Part shown: piece after piece, positions 8,112 through 16,057 of the stretch
Numbering within the stretch: position 1 is the stretch's first letter
How the letters are laid out: every line of letters starts with the position of its first letter
From: Nocardioides sp.
GTDB lineage: Bacteria; Actinomycetota; Actinomycetes; Propionibacteriales; Nocardioidaceae
Direction: 5' to 3'
DNA length: 64,000 bases
Assembly (NCBI GenBank): GCA_030698375.1
Contig: JAUYLL010000123.1
Coordinates: forward strand, 1-64,000
Notes under the pieces: generated by a model
Databases searched by the model: none
Seen by the model: the letters and a program-made list of their open reading frames with translations, nothing else
Told to the model about the DNA's origin: nothing
Program-made: the position numbers and the translations under genes

Positions 8112-8791
8112 CGCTCACCACCCGGGGTCGGCTCGCTCGTGCGCTCGGTCGTCGGGTCGGTCGTCTCCGTCGTCGGGTCGGTGGTCCTGCCGTTGTGCTC
8201 GGCAGCCGCGCGCTCCCACGTGGCCTGGCCCTCCGCCTTGAACCGCTCCAGGGCCAGGGCCACCGGATCGGGCTCGGGAGGCGGCGCGTCGGGGTCGGCG
8301 TCCCGGGCCGCGAGGATCGCCGCCCCGGTCGCCGCCAGCGCGTGCACGTCCACTGCCGCGACGTGCGCGGCGGCACGCTCCCTGGCGAGCGACGCCTCAG
8401 AGCGAGGGTCGAGCCCGAGCACGGCAGCAGCCCGCTCGGCGTGGGTCTCGCACGTCTTGAGCCACCGCGTCGAGCCGCGAGGGTCCCCGTCGTCCCCCAG
8501 GTCCCCCACCTCCGCAAGGTGGCGGCGCATGAGCAGCGCCCGTGCCTCCCACTCCGCCCAGCGGGCCACAGCCACCGGATACGGCGCGAGGTCCGGGCGG
8601 GCGTCGAGCAGCCCAGCGGCCAGGTCAGCGGCCAGCGGCAGGTACACGCGCGGAGACCGAGCACCGTGCGTGGTCGCCAGCGTGTTGCCGGGCGGGAACG
8701 GCGGCAGGGTGCCCGCGTCGCGGGCCGGGACCCCGGTGGCCGGTCCCCCGCGCCCGGGCCCGGACGGCGGACGCTTGTTGTCGTACGGCAC
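8108..8791 (-). CDS. terminase small subunit-like protein (TerS)
   Basis: 227 residues, directly upstream of and overlapping terL. Near the N-terminus it has PPFPPGNTLATTHGA, an N-terminal motif I associate with actinophage TerS-like proteins. Later comes LGLDPRSEASL, resembling the LGLxPxSR motif of the P27-type small terminase family. The middle is helical (ARWAEWEARALLMRRHLAEV). The last 30 residues are a low-complexity Thr/Pro/Glu tail with DPTTETTDPTTERT repeats. TerS recognises the pac or cos site, so this protein would set which DNA is packaged. The family call is by motif and position. Confidence 0.75.
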   Translation of the reverse strand: MPYDNKRPPSGPGRGGPATGVPARDAGTLPPFPPGNTLATTHGARSPRVYLPLAADLAAGLLDARPDLAPYPVAVARWAEWEARALLMRRHLAEVGDLGDDGDPRGSTRWLKTCETHAERAAAVLGLDPRSEASLARERAAAHVAAVDVHALAATGAAILAARDADPDAPPPEPDPVALALERFKAEGQATWERAAAEHNGRTTDPTTETTDPTTERTSEPTPGGER

Positions 8792-8794
8792 GGC

Positions 8795-10072
8795 TCATCC
8801 CCTCCGGGTCAGGTGCTCGGCCAGGGTCGGCAGGTTCGCGACGTGGCTCCAGGGCGTCAGGTTCGGCGGAGGCGGTGCCGCGTCGCTGCGCAGTGCGTCG
8901 GCTGCCAGCGCACCCCAGCCCTTGAGGTTGGTGAGCGCGTCGCGGGACTCGTCCCACTTTCCCGACACCCGCAGGTGCTCGGTGACGGCGCGCTCCAGCG
9001 CGCTCGGGCCGATCGCTCCAGCGTGGGTGACCGCCGACGAGCACGCCGGGCAGGTGTGCCCGACGACGGTGGCAGGGCTCGGGCGGCCTCCCAGGGAGCC
9101 GGGCGACCAGCGCCGCGCCGTCCAGACCTCCCGCTCGGCCCGCTCGCGCCCACCGGACCGGGCCACGGTCACCGCCGCGAGCGCCACCGCTCCGACCCCG
9201 CAGAGCAGACAGCCACCCTGGACGGGGATCGTGCGTGCGGTCGAGCCGTCGCGGGGGTCGTCCCCCGTCAGGGCGGGCGGCGCGAGGAACACGGGCTCGG
9301 CGGTCATGGCGAGCCGGTCGGCCATGAGGTCCGCGAGACCCCGGCGCAGAGCAGCCCGGTCGGTCTCGCGCACGTGGGCCCACGGGTACGGGGCCGCGTA
9401 GCCGGGTGCCTCGTGGCAGCGGGTGGACCAGCACACCGCAGCCCCGGGGGTGGCGAGGAAGCGCAGCAGCCGCTCCACGTCCGCACGGGTCGTCGTGGCG
9501 GCGTCGGGCCGGGGCAGCGGGCGACTCAGCGCCGCGAACACCACGAGCGCGGACTCCAGCCGGTCCACGACGACCGGCCCGTGACGGGCCCTCAGTGCCG
9601 GATGCGCGGCAACCAGCACGACCGCGTCGGCGCGGACCCCAGCGCAGGGGCCGCATACGGCGAGGGTCTGCCGCCACGTCCGACCGCTCGGGGTCTGCAC
9701 GTCGCGGTGCTCCAGCGCGGCGCGGCCCTCGCGGTCAGTGGGCAGCGGCACCGCGATACCGCAGGCGCGGCACGGGGCGGCGGTCTCGTTCCCGTCCTCG
9801 TCGGCAGGAAGCGGCACCGGGTCGTCGGAGACCACCGTGCGCAGGCGCTCGGCGTCGGCGTCGCTCAGGTCTCCGCCCGAGGTGCGCGAGCGCAGGCGCG
9901 GGAACAGACCCCCCGTGCGCGGCTTGCCCGGGCGGGGCTCCGGGGACTCCGGCAGAGGCGGCAGGATGCGCCCGTCCCGAGTCCGGATCACCCCGTCGTC
10001 GTGGGCGTGAGTCATCTGACTCAGAGCGTGGGTGTCGTCATCGGTCGTGGTCGAGGTCGTTTCGGTGCTCAT
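8795..10072 (-). CDS. unrecognised 425-aa protein with two zinc-knuckle pairs
   Basis: No family recognised. The first 90 residues are acidic, polar and probably disordered (METHIONINE-start STETTSTTTDDDTHALS region). Two treble-clef or ribbon-like metal sites follow: CRACG/CGPC in the first half and CLLCG/CPAC in the second, the latter separated by about 60 residues. A WSTRCHEAPGYAAPYPWAHVRETDR segment between them adds possible Cys/His ligands. It sits between the replication genes and terS, 3 bases from terS. This is the position where satellites keep proteins that interfere with helper-phage morphogenesis or packaging. That role is inference from position; a DNA-binding packaging accessory is equally possible. 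Confidence 0.72.
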   Translation of the reverse strand: MSTETTSTTTDDDTHALSQMTHAHDDGVIRTRDGRILPPLPESPEPRPGKPRTGGLFPRLRSRTSGGDLSDADAERLRTVVSDDPVPLPADEDGNETAAPCRACGIAVPLPTDREGRAALEHRDVQTPSGRTWRQTLAVCGPCAGVRADAVVLVAAHPALRARHGPVVVDRLESALVVFAALSRPLPRPDAATTTRADVERLLRFLATPGAAVCWSTRCHEAPGYAAPYPWAHVRETDRAALRRGLADLMADRLAMTAEPVFLAPPALTGDDPRDGSTARTIPVQGGCLLCGVGAVALAAVTVARSGGRERAEREVWTARRWSPGSLGGRPSPATVVGHTCPACSSAVTHAGAIGPSALERAVTEHLRVSGKWDESRDALTNLKGWGALAADALRSDAAPPPPNLTPWSHVANLPTLAEHLTRRG

Positions 10073-10075
10073 CGG

Positions 10076-10549
10076 TTAGCCCTTCCGGGTCGTGGTGCGG
10101 GTGGTCTGGTCGTCGTCGCCCTGCCGGTGCGGGGCGTCGGCCAGCAGCCGCCCGAGGGCGGCCAGGTCGTCAGGCGTGAACGTCGGCACGGCAGGCGTTC
10201 CGAGCGGGATCACCGCACCGCGCCACGGCTTGCGAGCGCTCGGCGCGTCGGCCACCTCAGAGGACTGCGTCCCCGTCGCGGGACGCGGTGCCTGACGCCC
10301 GTTCGCAGGCCAGGCGGGCTCGGGGACCGGGGCGGGGCGCACGGGCGGCGTCGAGGCCGCCACGCGATCCGCGAGCCGCCCGGCGACGTAGTGGCGGGAG
10401 GCGGCACTCTCGCGTGCCTCAGCCTCCGCGAGTCGAGCGGAGACGGTCGCGGGGTCGAGCGCCGCCACTGCCTCAGCGGAGAGGCCGGGACGGGGCGGCG
10501 GGTCCATCGGGGCCGGGCGTCGAGTCCGGCGAGGCGGGTAGAGGTTCAT
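10076..10549 (-). CDS. hypothetical element protein
   Basis: 157 residues, not recognised. It has a proline/arginine-rich N-terminus (MNLYPPRRTRRPAPMDPPPRPG) and one predicted amphipathic helix (ATVSARLAEAEARESAASRHY). A more ordered C-terminal piece reads WRGAVIPLGTPAVPTFTPDDLAALGRLL, ending in a Thr/Arg tail. The spacing of 3 bases to the next gene suggests one polycistronic message with the zinc protein and the terminases. A TTGTGACCA copy, the motif found at the element ends, lies just upstream at 10592-10600. Confidence 0.65.
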   Translation of the reverse strand: MNLYPPRRTRRPAPMDPPPRPGLSAEAVAALDPATVSARLAEAEARESAASRHYVAGRLADRVAASTPPVRPAPVPEPAWPANGRQAPRPATGTQSSEVADAPSARKPWRGAVIPLGTPAVPTFTPDDLAALGRLLADAPHRQGDDDQTTRTTTRKG

Positions 10550-10646
10550 CGGTGGTGCCTCCGTTCGTTTTTCGGGGTCTTGTGCCCGAGGTTGTGACCA
10601 GCGGGGCGTATGTCCAGGTCAGCGCCTTGCGCCGCCTGACTCCACC

Positions 10647-11183
10647 TCAGGCAAGGGCTCGGGCGGGGCGGTCAGCGCGGCCACCTCCCCGGCGCTCGGG
10701 GCGGTGCTGGGCGCTCGGGGTGCCGACGTATCCGGCCTGCCGGATGCGCGTACCGCACACGGCCAGCCCCACCCCCGAGGACCAGCACGGGGCCCCGGCA
10801 GGCGTTCCGTGGACAGGGCAGGGAGCAGCGAGCACGGAGCGCAGGGAGGCACGGCTCAAGGCGGCAGTGCCCTCCCGGGCCAGCGCGTCGCGGCGCTCGT
10901 CCCGACGCAGGTAGGGCCGGGACGGTGCCGGGTCCTCGGTGCCGGTCATGGTCGTAGTCGGTGACACCTCCACGTCGGGCGGAGCGTCGGAGGGGTGCTC
11001 GCCCCGACGGGCCAGCGCCAGGGCGGTCACCTGGACCAGTCCCAGCCGGTGCAGGTTCGTGGTCGGGGGCGGAGCGCCGGAGACAGTGGCCCACTCGGGC
11101 ACGGGCTCGCCCCGTGCCTCCGCACGACGGCGCGCCAGCCTTCGGCGCTCGGCGGCCTTGCGGCTCTCGCGGGTCTTACTCAT
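10647..11183 (-). CDS. small zinc-motif protein of the element
   Basis: I start this at ATG 11183 (MSKTRESRKAAERRRLARRR), because upstream codons in the frame are low-complexity and belong to the primase 3' region. The 178-residue product has a very basic N-terminus. Near the C-terminus is a zinc-finger-like segment, CPVHGTPAGAPCWSSGVG followed by CGTRIRQAGY. This resembles the small CPxC..G.PC...R.R.AG zinc fingers common in actinophage replication regions. The function is unknown. The basic helix and zinc motif suggest nucleic-acid binding next to the replication gene. Confidence 0.6.
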   Translation of the reverse strand: MSKTRESRKAAERRRLARRRAEARGEPVPEWATVSGAPPPTTNLHRLGLVQVTALALARRGEHPSDAPPDVEVSPTTTMTGTEDPAPSRPYLRRDERRDALAREGTAALSRASLRSVLAAPCPVHGTPAGAPCWSSGVGLAVCGTRIRQAGYVGTPSAQHRPERRGGGRADRPARALA

Positions 11184-11313
11184 GGCGGTGGTCCTCTCCG
11201 GTGTCAGGGGGTGGATCGTCGGCGGCAGGTGGCAGGTGGCACGTGGCAGCGAGGGACGCGCGCGCGAGGTGGGTGCAGGGCGCTCCCGCGTCGCGAGGGG
11301 TCGGGGCGCGGCC

Positions 11314-13878
11314 TCATCGCGGCACCTCCGGTGACTCGTCGGGCTCCCCGACCACCTCCACCGAGCGACCCCAGCGGTCGGAGACGAGCACCTCGCCGTC
11401 AGTCGTGCCCTCAGTGGTGCCCGTGCCTCCGGGATGGTCACGACTGACGCGACTGTGCTGACCTGCCCTTTCGTGCCCAGTCATGTCAGTTGTGACCTCT
11501 CCCCTAGACGGGGCACGACTGAGGTCACGACTGCGCTTCGGCGGCAGGCTCCACCACGTCCGGCGCGGGAATCCGACCGACTCCGAGAGCACCCCGAGCC
11601 TGTTCCTGGCAGCCCTCAGCGGCTTGTCACCGTGTCCCGCGTCGGCGGCGGCTTCCTTCACGCGAGAGGACTCGACCCACCGGCCTTCGCTCAGCGACTC
11701 ATCCGGCTTGCCGTAGGCGGTCAGGTAGTCCAGGAGCCAGTCCGCCGCCTCGTCGGTGGCGGAGCCCCCGCCGCCGCCCGAGTCGCGGGCCGCAGAGCGG
11801 CGCATCGCCTCTCCGATGCTCCCGCGCACCTCGTCGCCCCACACGACCCGCCCGACCGTCGCCGGGCCGTCGTCGGTGGGCACCGCGAACGACTCCACCG
11901 TGAACGACAGCGTGGGCAGGTCGGTGCGGCCAAGGTTGTTCTTCGGCGTTCCGAAGAACCTCACCGAGTCGTCGTCGGGGTCCGGGACGACCGTGTGCAC
12001 CGAGCGGGCGACGGCGGTGAACGCACGCGAGCCCATCACCAGCGACAGCGGATCGGTGCTGCCCGACTTGTTGTGGTGCATCAGCCCCCACACCGCAAGG
12101 CCGGAGCGGTCGGCCAGCGCCGACAGCGGTTCGAGTGCGCGGCGCACGTCGGAGTCCTTGTGCGTGTCCAGCGCCTCGGTCAGCCGGGAGGTGAGCGGAT
12201 CGAGGATCAGCAGAGCCGCGTCGGTCTCCCGAGCGCCCTCCTCCACGCCGTCGAGGTCACGCGGCAGCGACAGCGTGCCGTGCAGGCCCTCCGAGGTCTC
12301 CACCTCTACGCGGTAGATGCGGTCGAGGTCGGCACCAGCAGCGATCAGGCGCGGCACGATCGTGTGCGCCCACGAGTCCTCGGTAGCGCAGACCAGCACC
12401 GCATGGGGCTCGCCGTGGAACTCGCCGGGCAGCGTGCCCAGAGTGATACGTGCGGCGGTGTCATAGGCAACCGACGACTTGCCCAGCCCCTCGCGCCCCG
12501 CGAGCAGCGCCAGCGAGCCGAGGGCGATCCGGTCGGACCACAGCCAGCGGACCCGCTTCGGCTTGATTGCCGACGCCGGGGTGAGCACCAGACGACGCCG
12601 ATGCTCCGGCGTGGTCGTCGGGGCCTCGTCCGTCACCGGGGTCGGCCCGGTCACCTCGTGCAGCGGCACCGCGCCGCCTCCGTCCTCGTCGTGGTGGCCG
12701 TCATGGCCGCCGTGGTCGTCATGGCCGTCGCGGCGTTCGACCAACGCCTTCTCCGGGTGCGTCGAGCCCCAGCGCCAGCCGCTCGCCACGGTCCGGTGTG
12801 CCTCCGTCTCGCGGCTCCGGAGCGACTCGCCGGGAGGGAGAGGCCGGGCCAGGTACGCGGCGACCAACGCGCCACGTACGTCGTCTGCGGCAGGGGCGGC
12901 GTCGTCGGTGCTACAGACGGCGGCGGCCTTGCCAGCGGCCCAGTTGAGCCGGGCGTTTCCCTCACCGGGCGGTGCCGTCTCCACCGCACGTGCCAGACCG
13001 TCGAGCCGCCCGGAGATGTCACCGTGACGGGTCAAGGCCGGTCGCTTGCGAGAGGCCGGGGTCACGGTTTCGCCCTGCCCTGCCCCGTCGTCGGTGTGGT
13101 CGTCCTCGTGGGGCCAGCGGAGGGCGTCCAGCAGAGCCGCCGGAACGGGCAGCGGATAGCCCCACGCGACCGCCGGGCCGTCGTCGTCGGGATCGGCCAC
13201 CCCCAGGAACAGGGAGCCCGCCGGGTGGTGGCCGTCGGTGAACTCAACGACGCGTCCCGGGTCGGTCTCGGCGGTGTAGAGCACCCCGGACGGGTGCCAG
13301 CAGCCGGGGAGGACGACGTAACCGCCAGCCGCCTTGAGGTCGAGCCCCGGCCACGGTCCAGAGGGTGCGGTCATCAGCGACTCTCGGGTGACCCCATAGC
13401 GGTGCAGCCCGCGAGCGGTCCTGACCGTGAACGTGCCAGCAGCCCAGTCGCGGGCATCGTCTCCGAGGTCGTCCAGCAGAGCCCGGAGCCGGGTCTCAGC
13501 GTCGGCACTGTCGGTGTCGAGGACGACCAGCCGCCAGCCGTCGGGGTTCGCCTCCCCGAGCACGACTCCCCACGACGTACCGAGGCCGTGACGGGTCTCG
13601 GCGGTCGTGGCGACCGTCATCGGGTTGAGGTGCCACAGGCTCCGGTGACGCTCGCCTCCCGGGCCGACCGGCGTGCGGGTGTCCCTCCGAAGCGGGATCA
13701 CCGGCCATCCCGAGGCCGCGACCGACGCGGCCACCAGCACGGGGTCAGCGTCCTCACCGGGCACCAGACGGCAAGGGCCGGGCGTCTCCGTGTCGGTGGA
13801 GGTTCGCCCGGCCCTTGCGCCAGCAGCGGTGTCGGTGGTCGGCGGCGGTGCGCCGCTCGGATCGTTCACGTCTCCCAC
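11314..13878 (-). CDS. bifunctional primase-polymerase / RepA-KaiC-type helicase
   Basis: 854-residue replication initiator. The N-terminal archaeo-eukaryotic-type prim-pol domain (about 45-260) shows the catalytic DTD at 121-123, GLHRYG around 157-162 and the family block DLKAAGGYVVLPGCWHPSG around 180-198. A linker at about 384-398 is extremely His/Asp/Gly-rich. A RecA-like ATPase follows, with Walker A GREGLGKSS at 461-469, Walker B LLILD at 556-560 and MHHNKSGSTDPLSLVMGSRAF as a later motif. The C-terminus has a winged-helix-like region and a polar tail. AICEs, satellites and phages all use this arrangement for self-replication. The start overlaps the next gene upstream by 13 bases. Confidence 0.9.
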   Translation of the reverse strand: MGDVNDPSGAPPPTTDTAAGARAGRTSTDTETPGPCRLVPGEDADPVLVAASVAASGWPVIPLRRDTRTPVGPGGERHRSLWHLNPMTVATTAETRHGLGTSWGVVLGEANPDGWRLVVLDTDSADAETRLRALLDDLGDDARDWAAGTFTVRTARGLHRYGVTRESLMTAPSGPWPGLDLKAAGGYVVLPGCWHPSGVLYTAETDPGRVVEFTDGHHPAGSLFLGVADPDDDGPAVAWGYPLPVPAALLDALRWPHEDDHTDDGAGQGETVTPASRKRPALTRHGDISGRLDGLARAVETAPPGEGNARLNWAAGKAAAVCSTDDAAPAADDVRGALVAAYLARPLPPGESLRSRETEAHRTVASGWRWGSTHPEKALVERRDGHDDHGGHDGHHDEDGGGAVPLHEVTGPTPVTDEAPTTTPEHRRRLVLTPASAIKPKRVRWLWSDRIALGSLALLAGREGLGKSSVAYDTAARITLGTLPGEFHGEPHAVLVCATEDSWAHTIVPRLIAAGADLDRIYRVEVETSEGLHGTLSLPRDLDGVEEGARETDAALLILDPLTSRLTEALDTHKDSDVRRALEPLSALADRSGLAVWGLMHHNKSGSTDPLSLVMGSRAFTAVARSVHTVVPDPDDDSVRFFGTPKNNLGRTDLPTLSFTVESFAVPTDDGPATVGRVVWGDEVRGSIGEAMRRSAARDSGGGGGSATDEAADWLLDYLTAYGKPDESLSEGRWVESSRVKEAAADAGHGDKPLRAARNRLGVLSESVGFPRRTWWSLPPKRSRDLSRAPSRGEVTTDMTGHERAGQHSRVSRDHPGGTGTTEGTTDGEVLVSDRWGRSVEVVGEPDESPEVPR

Positions 13879-14210
13879 TCCGGGGCGAGGTGCCGCAGAT
13901 CGAGGATGTACGTCGGTTCCGGACCGTGCTCGCCAGCGTCGGCAGGCAGGCGCTCGCAGGTGCTCAGGTACACCAAACCGAGAGCACCGTCAGGACCGGC
14001 GATGAAACGGTCACGGCACGCGGCGCACACCTCCGCCCGACCACCGAAGTTCCAGAGGTCGGCACGATCGGCCAGCACCGTCTCGCAGCGGTCGCACTCG
14101 GTGGCCCGGCGAGCCGGGTCCAGCGAGTAGGTCGTCAGGTGCGCGAGCGCACGAGCAGCGTGACGCTCAGCGGTAACGGCGGGACCGTCGTACCGTGTCG
14201 GTGAACTCAT
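13866..14210 (-). CDS. small zinc-ribbon protein of the element
   Basis: 114 residues, family not recognised. A treble-clef/zinc-ribbon pair is visible: CDRC (about 39-42) and CAAC (about 62-65), separated by 19 residues. The first 30 residues are helical and the last 35 have acidic patches. It overlaps the start of the primase-polymerase by 13 bases, so it is probably translated from the same message and may be a replication accessory or DNA-binding regulator. Confidence 0.7.
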   Translation of the reverse strand: MSSPTRYDGPAVTAERHAARALAHLTTYSLDPARRATECDRCETVLADRADLWNFGGRAEVCAACRDRFIAGPDGALGLVYLSTCERLPADAGEHGPEPTYILDLRHLAPEWET

Positions 14211-14234
14211 CAGGTTCCTTCCAGGTAGTGAGAG

Positions 14235-14257
14235 CGGCTCCGTTGTCGGCGGAGCCG
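14235..14257. terminator. hairpin with T-rich flank between xis-like gene and replication genes
   Basis: CGGCTCCG (14235-14242) pairs perfectly with CGGAGCCG (14250-14257) around a 7-base loop. The plus strand continues with a T-rich run (tttctcttttctt). The T run suits rightward transcripts, yet both flanking genes run leftward. It could therefore stop antisense transcription or act as a 5'-leader structure of the 13866-14210 gene. Confidence 0.45.
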
Positions 14258-14348
14258 TTTCTCTTTTCTTGTGGTGCCGCCGCCCGGCCCGGCCAATGGC
14301 CCGCCATGGAGGACGGTCCGAGCCGGGCGGTGGAATCGTGGGGCCGGG

Positions 14349-14558
14349 CTACCGGCCAGCGATGAATTCAGCGAGCGCGGACTCAGGCACCCGCAGAACC
14401 CGCCCGAGCGGGTAGCGCTCGCTCTGTGCGCCCAGTCGGAGGGCGGGGAGGCGGCCCTCCCGAATCAGCCGATAGACGGTGTCCTCGTCGCAGTTGAGGT
14501 GGTGCGCCACCTCGCGCACCTTCAGCACCGCCTCCGGCGCGGTGGTCGTCGCGGTCAT
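14349..14558 (-). CDS. excisionase-like HTH protein
   Basis: 69 residues with the MerR-like/excisionase winged-helix signature VREVAHHLNCDEDTVYRLIREGRLPALRLG, then the wing and VPESALAEFI. This is the usual small DNA-binding protein of integrating elements. It bends att DNA to favour excision, or acts as a repressor. It lies beside the divergent promoter region at 14618-14656, at the start of the leftward operon, so it could both excise and regulate. The ATG at 14558 is followed by a Thr/Ala-rich leader. Confidence 0.85.
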   Translation of the reverse strand: MTATTTAPEAVLKVREVAHHLNCDEDTVYRLIREGRLPALRLGAQSERYPLGRVLRVPESALAEFIAGR

Positions 14559-14617
14559 GGTCGCCCCTCTCAGTAGGTCGTCGATGTCGGGTTGTCTGAA
14601 CTGGTTTCACCCTGCCC

Positions 14618-14656
14618 TCTAGTGTGCGCATGATCTAGTGCGCTACTGTGCGCACA
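14618..14656 (+). promoter_or_regulatory. divergent control region: three GTGCGC repeats and leaderless-type promoter
   Basis: TGTGCGCA occurs at 14623-14630 and 14647-14654, with a near-copy AGTGCGCT at 14637-14644. TCTAGTG is also repeated at 14618-14624 and 14634-14640. A TACTGT hexamer at 14644-14649 lies exactly 12 to 7 bases before the ATG at 14656, which has no Shine-Dalgarno. That is the spacing of a leaderless actinobacterial promoter. The repeats overlap the -10 box and form a plausible operator for the lysis/lysogeny-like switch of the element. The regulator is unknown. Confidence 0.6.
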
Positions 14657-15333
14657 TGGCACCTATACAGAGCAGTTGGTCGCGTGGGCCGTGGTGGCGC
14701 TACACCACCGAGCCGCCGACTTTCTCGACCCGCGTCGCCCGCGACCTCTCCAAGCGGATCGAAGGTTGTCCCGACGACGCGAGCGTCACGATCACCGCCG
14801 CGTTGCTCCGTGACCTACTCGCCCACGTCCTGCCGCCCGAGGACGGCAGGCCGGGCGCAGAAATTCACGACCACGACAGGCACGTGACCTACCGGGCGAC
14901 GGTGGACCCCGCGACCAGCGACCTTGACCACCTTGAGGTGATCGTCCATGGGTGGATTGACGACAACGCGATGAAGCGCGTTCCGGTGGCACGTATCCGC
15001 CGAGAAGTGCTCGCGCAGGTGGCTGCAGACGCACAGGCTCGCGCCGAGGAAGGTCACGGCGAGGTGTTCACGCTTGTCCTTCCGGGCGGTCTCACCGAAG
15101 GCGACGGCACCCGATACGCCCCGCCACCCCTTGAGGAGGTGGCCCAACTGATGCGCAAGGGACTCGACAGGCACGCCCTCGCAGAGCGGTACGGGCGACC
15201 CGTCCGCACGGTGGATGGATGGATCAGGAGAGCCCGCCAACAAATGCCCGACCAGATGCCTGCCCGTACCTCCGGGCGTCGGCGGCCCAATACTCCCGGT
15301 GGCAACCGCCAGTCGGGCGACCACAACAAGTGA
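14656..15333 (+). CDS. putative regulator of the element (C-terminal HTH)
   Basis: 225 residues from ATG 14656; a GTG six codons earlier is less likely given the TACTGT -10 spacing. There is no known family for the N-terminal 150 residues, which begin MAPIQSSWSRGPWWRYTTEP. Residues about 160-195 (LEEVAQLMRKGLDRHALAERYGRPVRTVDGWIRRARQ) read as a homeodomain-like or sigma-region-4-like HTH. The C-terminus is basic and flexible. It is the first rightward gene, facing the excisionase gene across the control region, so a repressor or antirepressor role is plausible. Confidence 0.72.
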   Translation: MAPIQSSWSRGPWWRYTTEPPTFSTRVARDLSKRIEGCPDDASVTITAALLRDLLAHVLPPEDGRPGAEIHDHDRHVTYRATVDPATSDLDHLEVIVHGWIDDNAMKRVPVARIRREVLAQVAADAQARAEEGHGEVFTLVLPGGLTEGDGTRYAPPPLEEVAQLMRKGLDRHALAERYGRPVRTVDGWIRRARQQMPDQMPARTSGRRRPNTPGGNRQSGDHNK

Positions 15334-15347
15334 CAGGAGAACTAGAA

Positions 15348-15647
15348 ATGAGCACCTATGAAGGTCTGCCGTACGAGCACGGCAGCATCCTCGCCGAGGT
15401 AGCCGTAGCGAACCGCGACGGCATCGTCAGCGACGGTTTCGGCGAGGTCAGGGTGAGGGCCGGGGAAGGTAAGTCGGTCCTCATCGAAGTGACCGATGAC
15501 CTGACCGGCTACACGATGGTCGCCACGTTGGACGCTTACCGTCCGATCCGGGCTCGGGTCAATCTGCGATCCACCGCTCTGTGTGAAGCCGTCTATTCCG
15601 CAGCCCGCGAAAACGGCACACCCACCCCTTTCCCGACCCCGCAGTGA
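15348..15647 (+). CDS. small hypothetical protein of the element
   Basis: 99 residues from ATG 15348, preceded by a good AGGAGA Shine-Dalgarno. The family is not recognised. It looks like a compact beta-rich protein (SILAEVAVANRDGIVSDGFGEVRVRAGEGKSVLIEVTDD) with an Arg-rich middle and a Pro-rich end. GC is lower than in surrounding genes. It lies in the rightward operon with the regulator and integrase. Confidence 0.68.
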   Translation: MSTYEGLPYEHGSILAEVAVANRDGIVSDGFGEVRVRAGEGKSVLIEVTDDLTGYTMVATLDAYRPIRARVNLRSTALCEAVYSAARENGTPTPFPTPQ

Positions 15648-15670
15648 CCACGACGACAGGAGCAGACACC

Positions 15671-16057
15671 ATGAACGACGCAGACACGATGAACATGATC
15701 AGCACGATTGAGACGTGGGGGTTCCGGCCTCGCACGAGGTCGAAGCGGTGCTACGAACTCGCCACCAAGGCGATGATCTCGGGTCAGGTACCGGAAGGTA
15801 CTGAGATGGTGTTCGGCTACTGGAGCGAGTTTCAGGTGCCGCATGTCTGGCTCGCCTCGCCCGATGGGCGCATCTGGGAGCCGGTGACCGCGACCCTCGC
15901 GGACTCCGCCGAGCAGGAGACGACCTACCTCCTGACCGAGTACACGGCCTATCCCCAGAGCCGCTACACCATCGTTGAAACGGCCAAGACGTTCGTCCGC
16001 CACGGCTATTACGGAGACTTCGCTCGGTGGGACGCAACCGGGAAGGTGACCGCGTGA
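15671..16057 (+). CDS. small hypothetical protein upstream of integrase
   Basis: 128 residues from ATG 15671 with AGGAG nine bases upstream; a GTG at 15644 overlapping the previous stop is an alternative. No family recognised. The protein is aromatic-rich (WGFRPRTRSKRCYELATKAM, VFGYWSEFQVPHVWLASPDGRIWEP) and looks like a small alpha+beta globular domain. Its stop overlaps the GTG start of the integrase (GTGA), so it is translationally coupled to integration. Confidence 0.7.
   Translation: MNDADTMNMISTIETWGFRPRTRSKRCYELATKAMISGQVPEGTEMVFGYWSEFQVPHVWLASPDGRIWEPVTATLADSAEQETTYLLTEYTAYPQSRYTIVETAKTFVRHGYYGDFARWDATGKVTA

Noticed and set aside
11434-14130. Long rightward reading frame opposite the primase-polymerase
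   Set aside because: It is antisense to a gene with clear prim-pol and Walker motifs and translates to Arg/Gly/Val-rich sequence without family features, the usual high-GC shadow.
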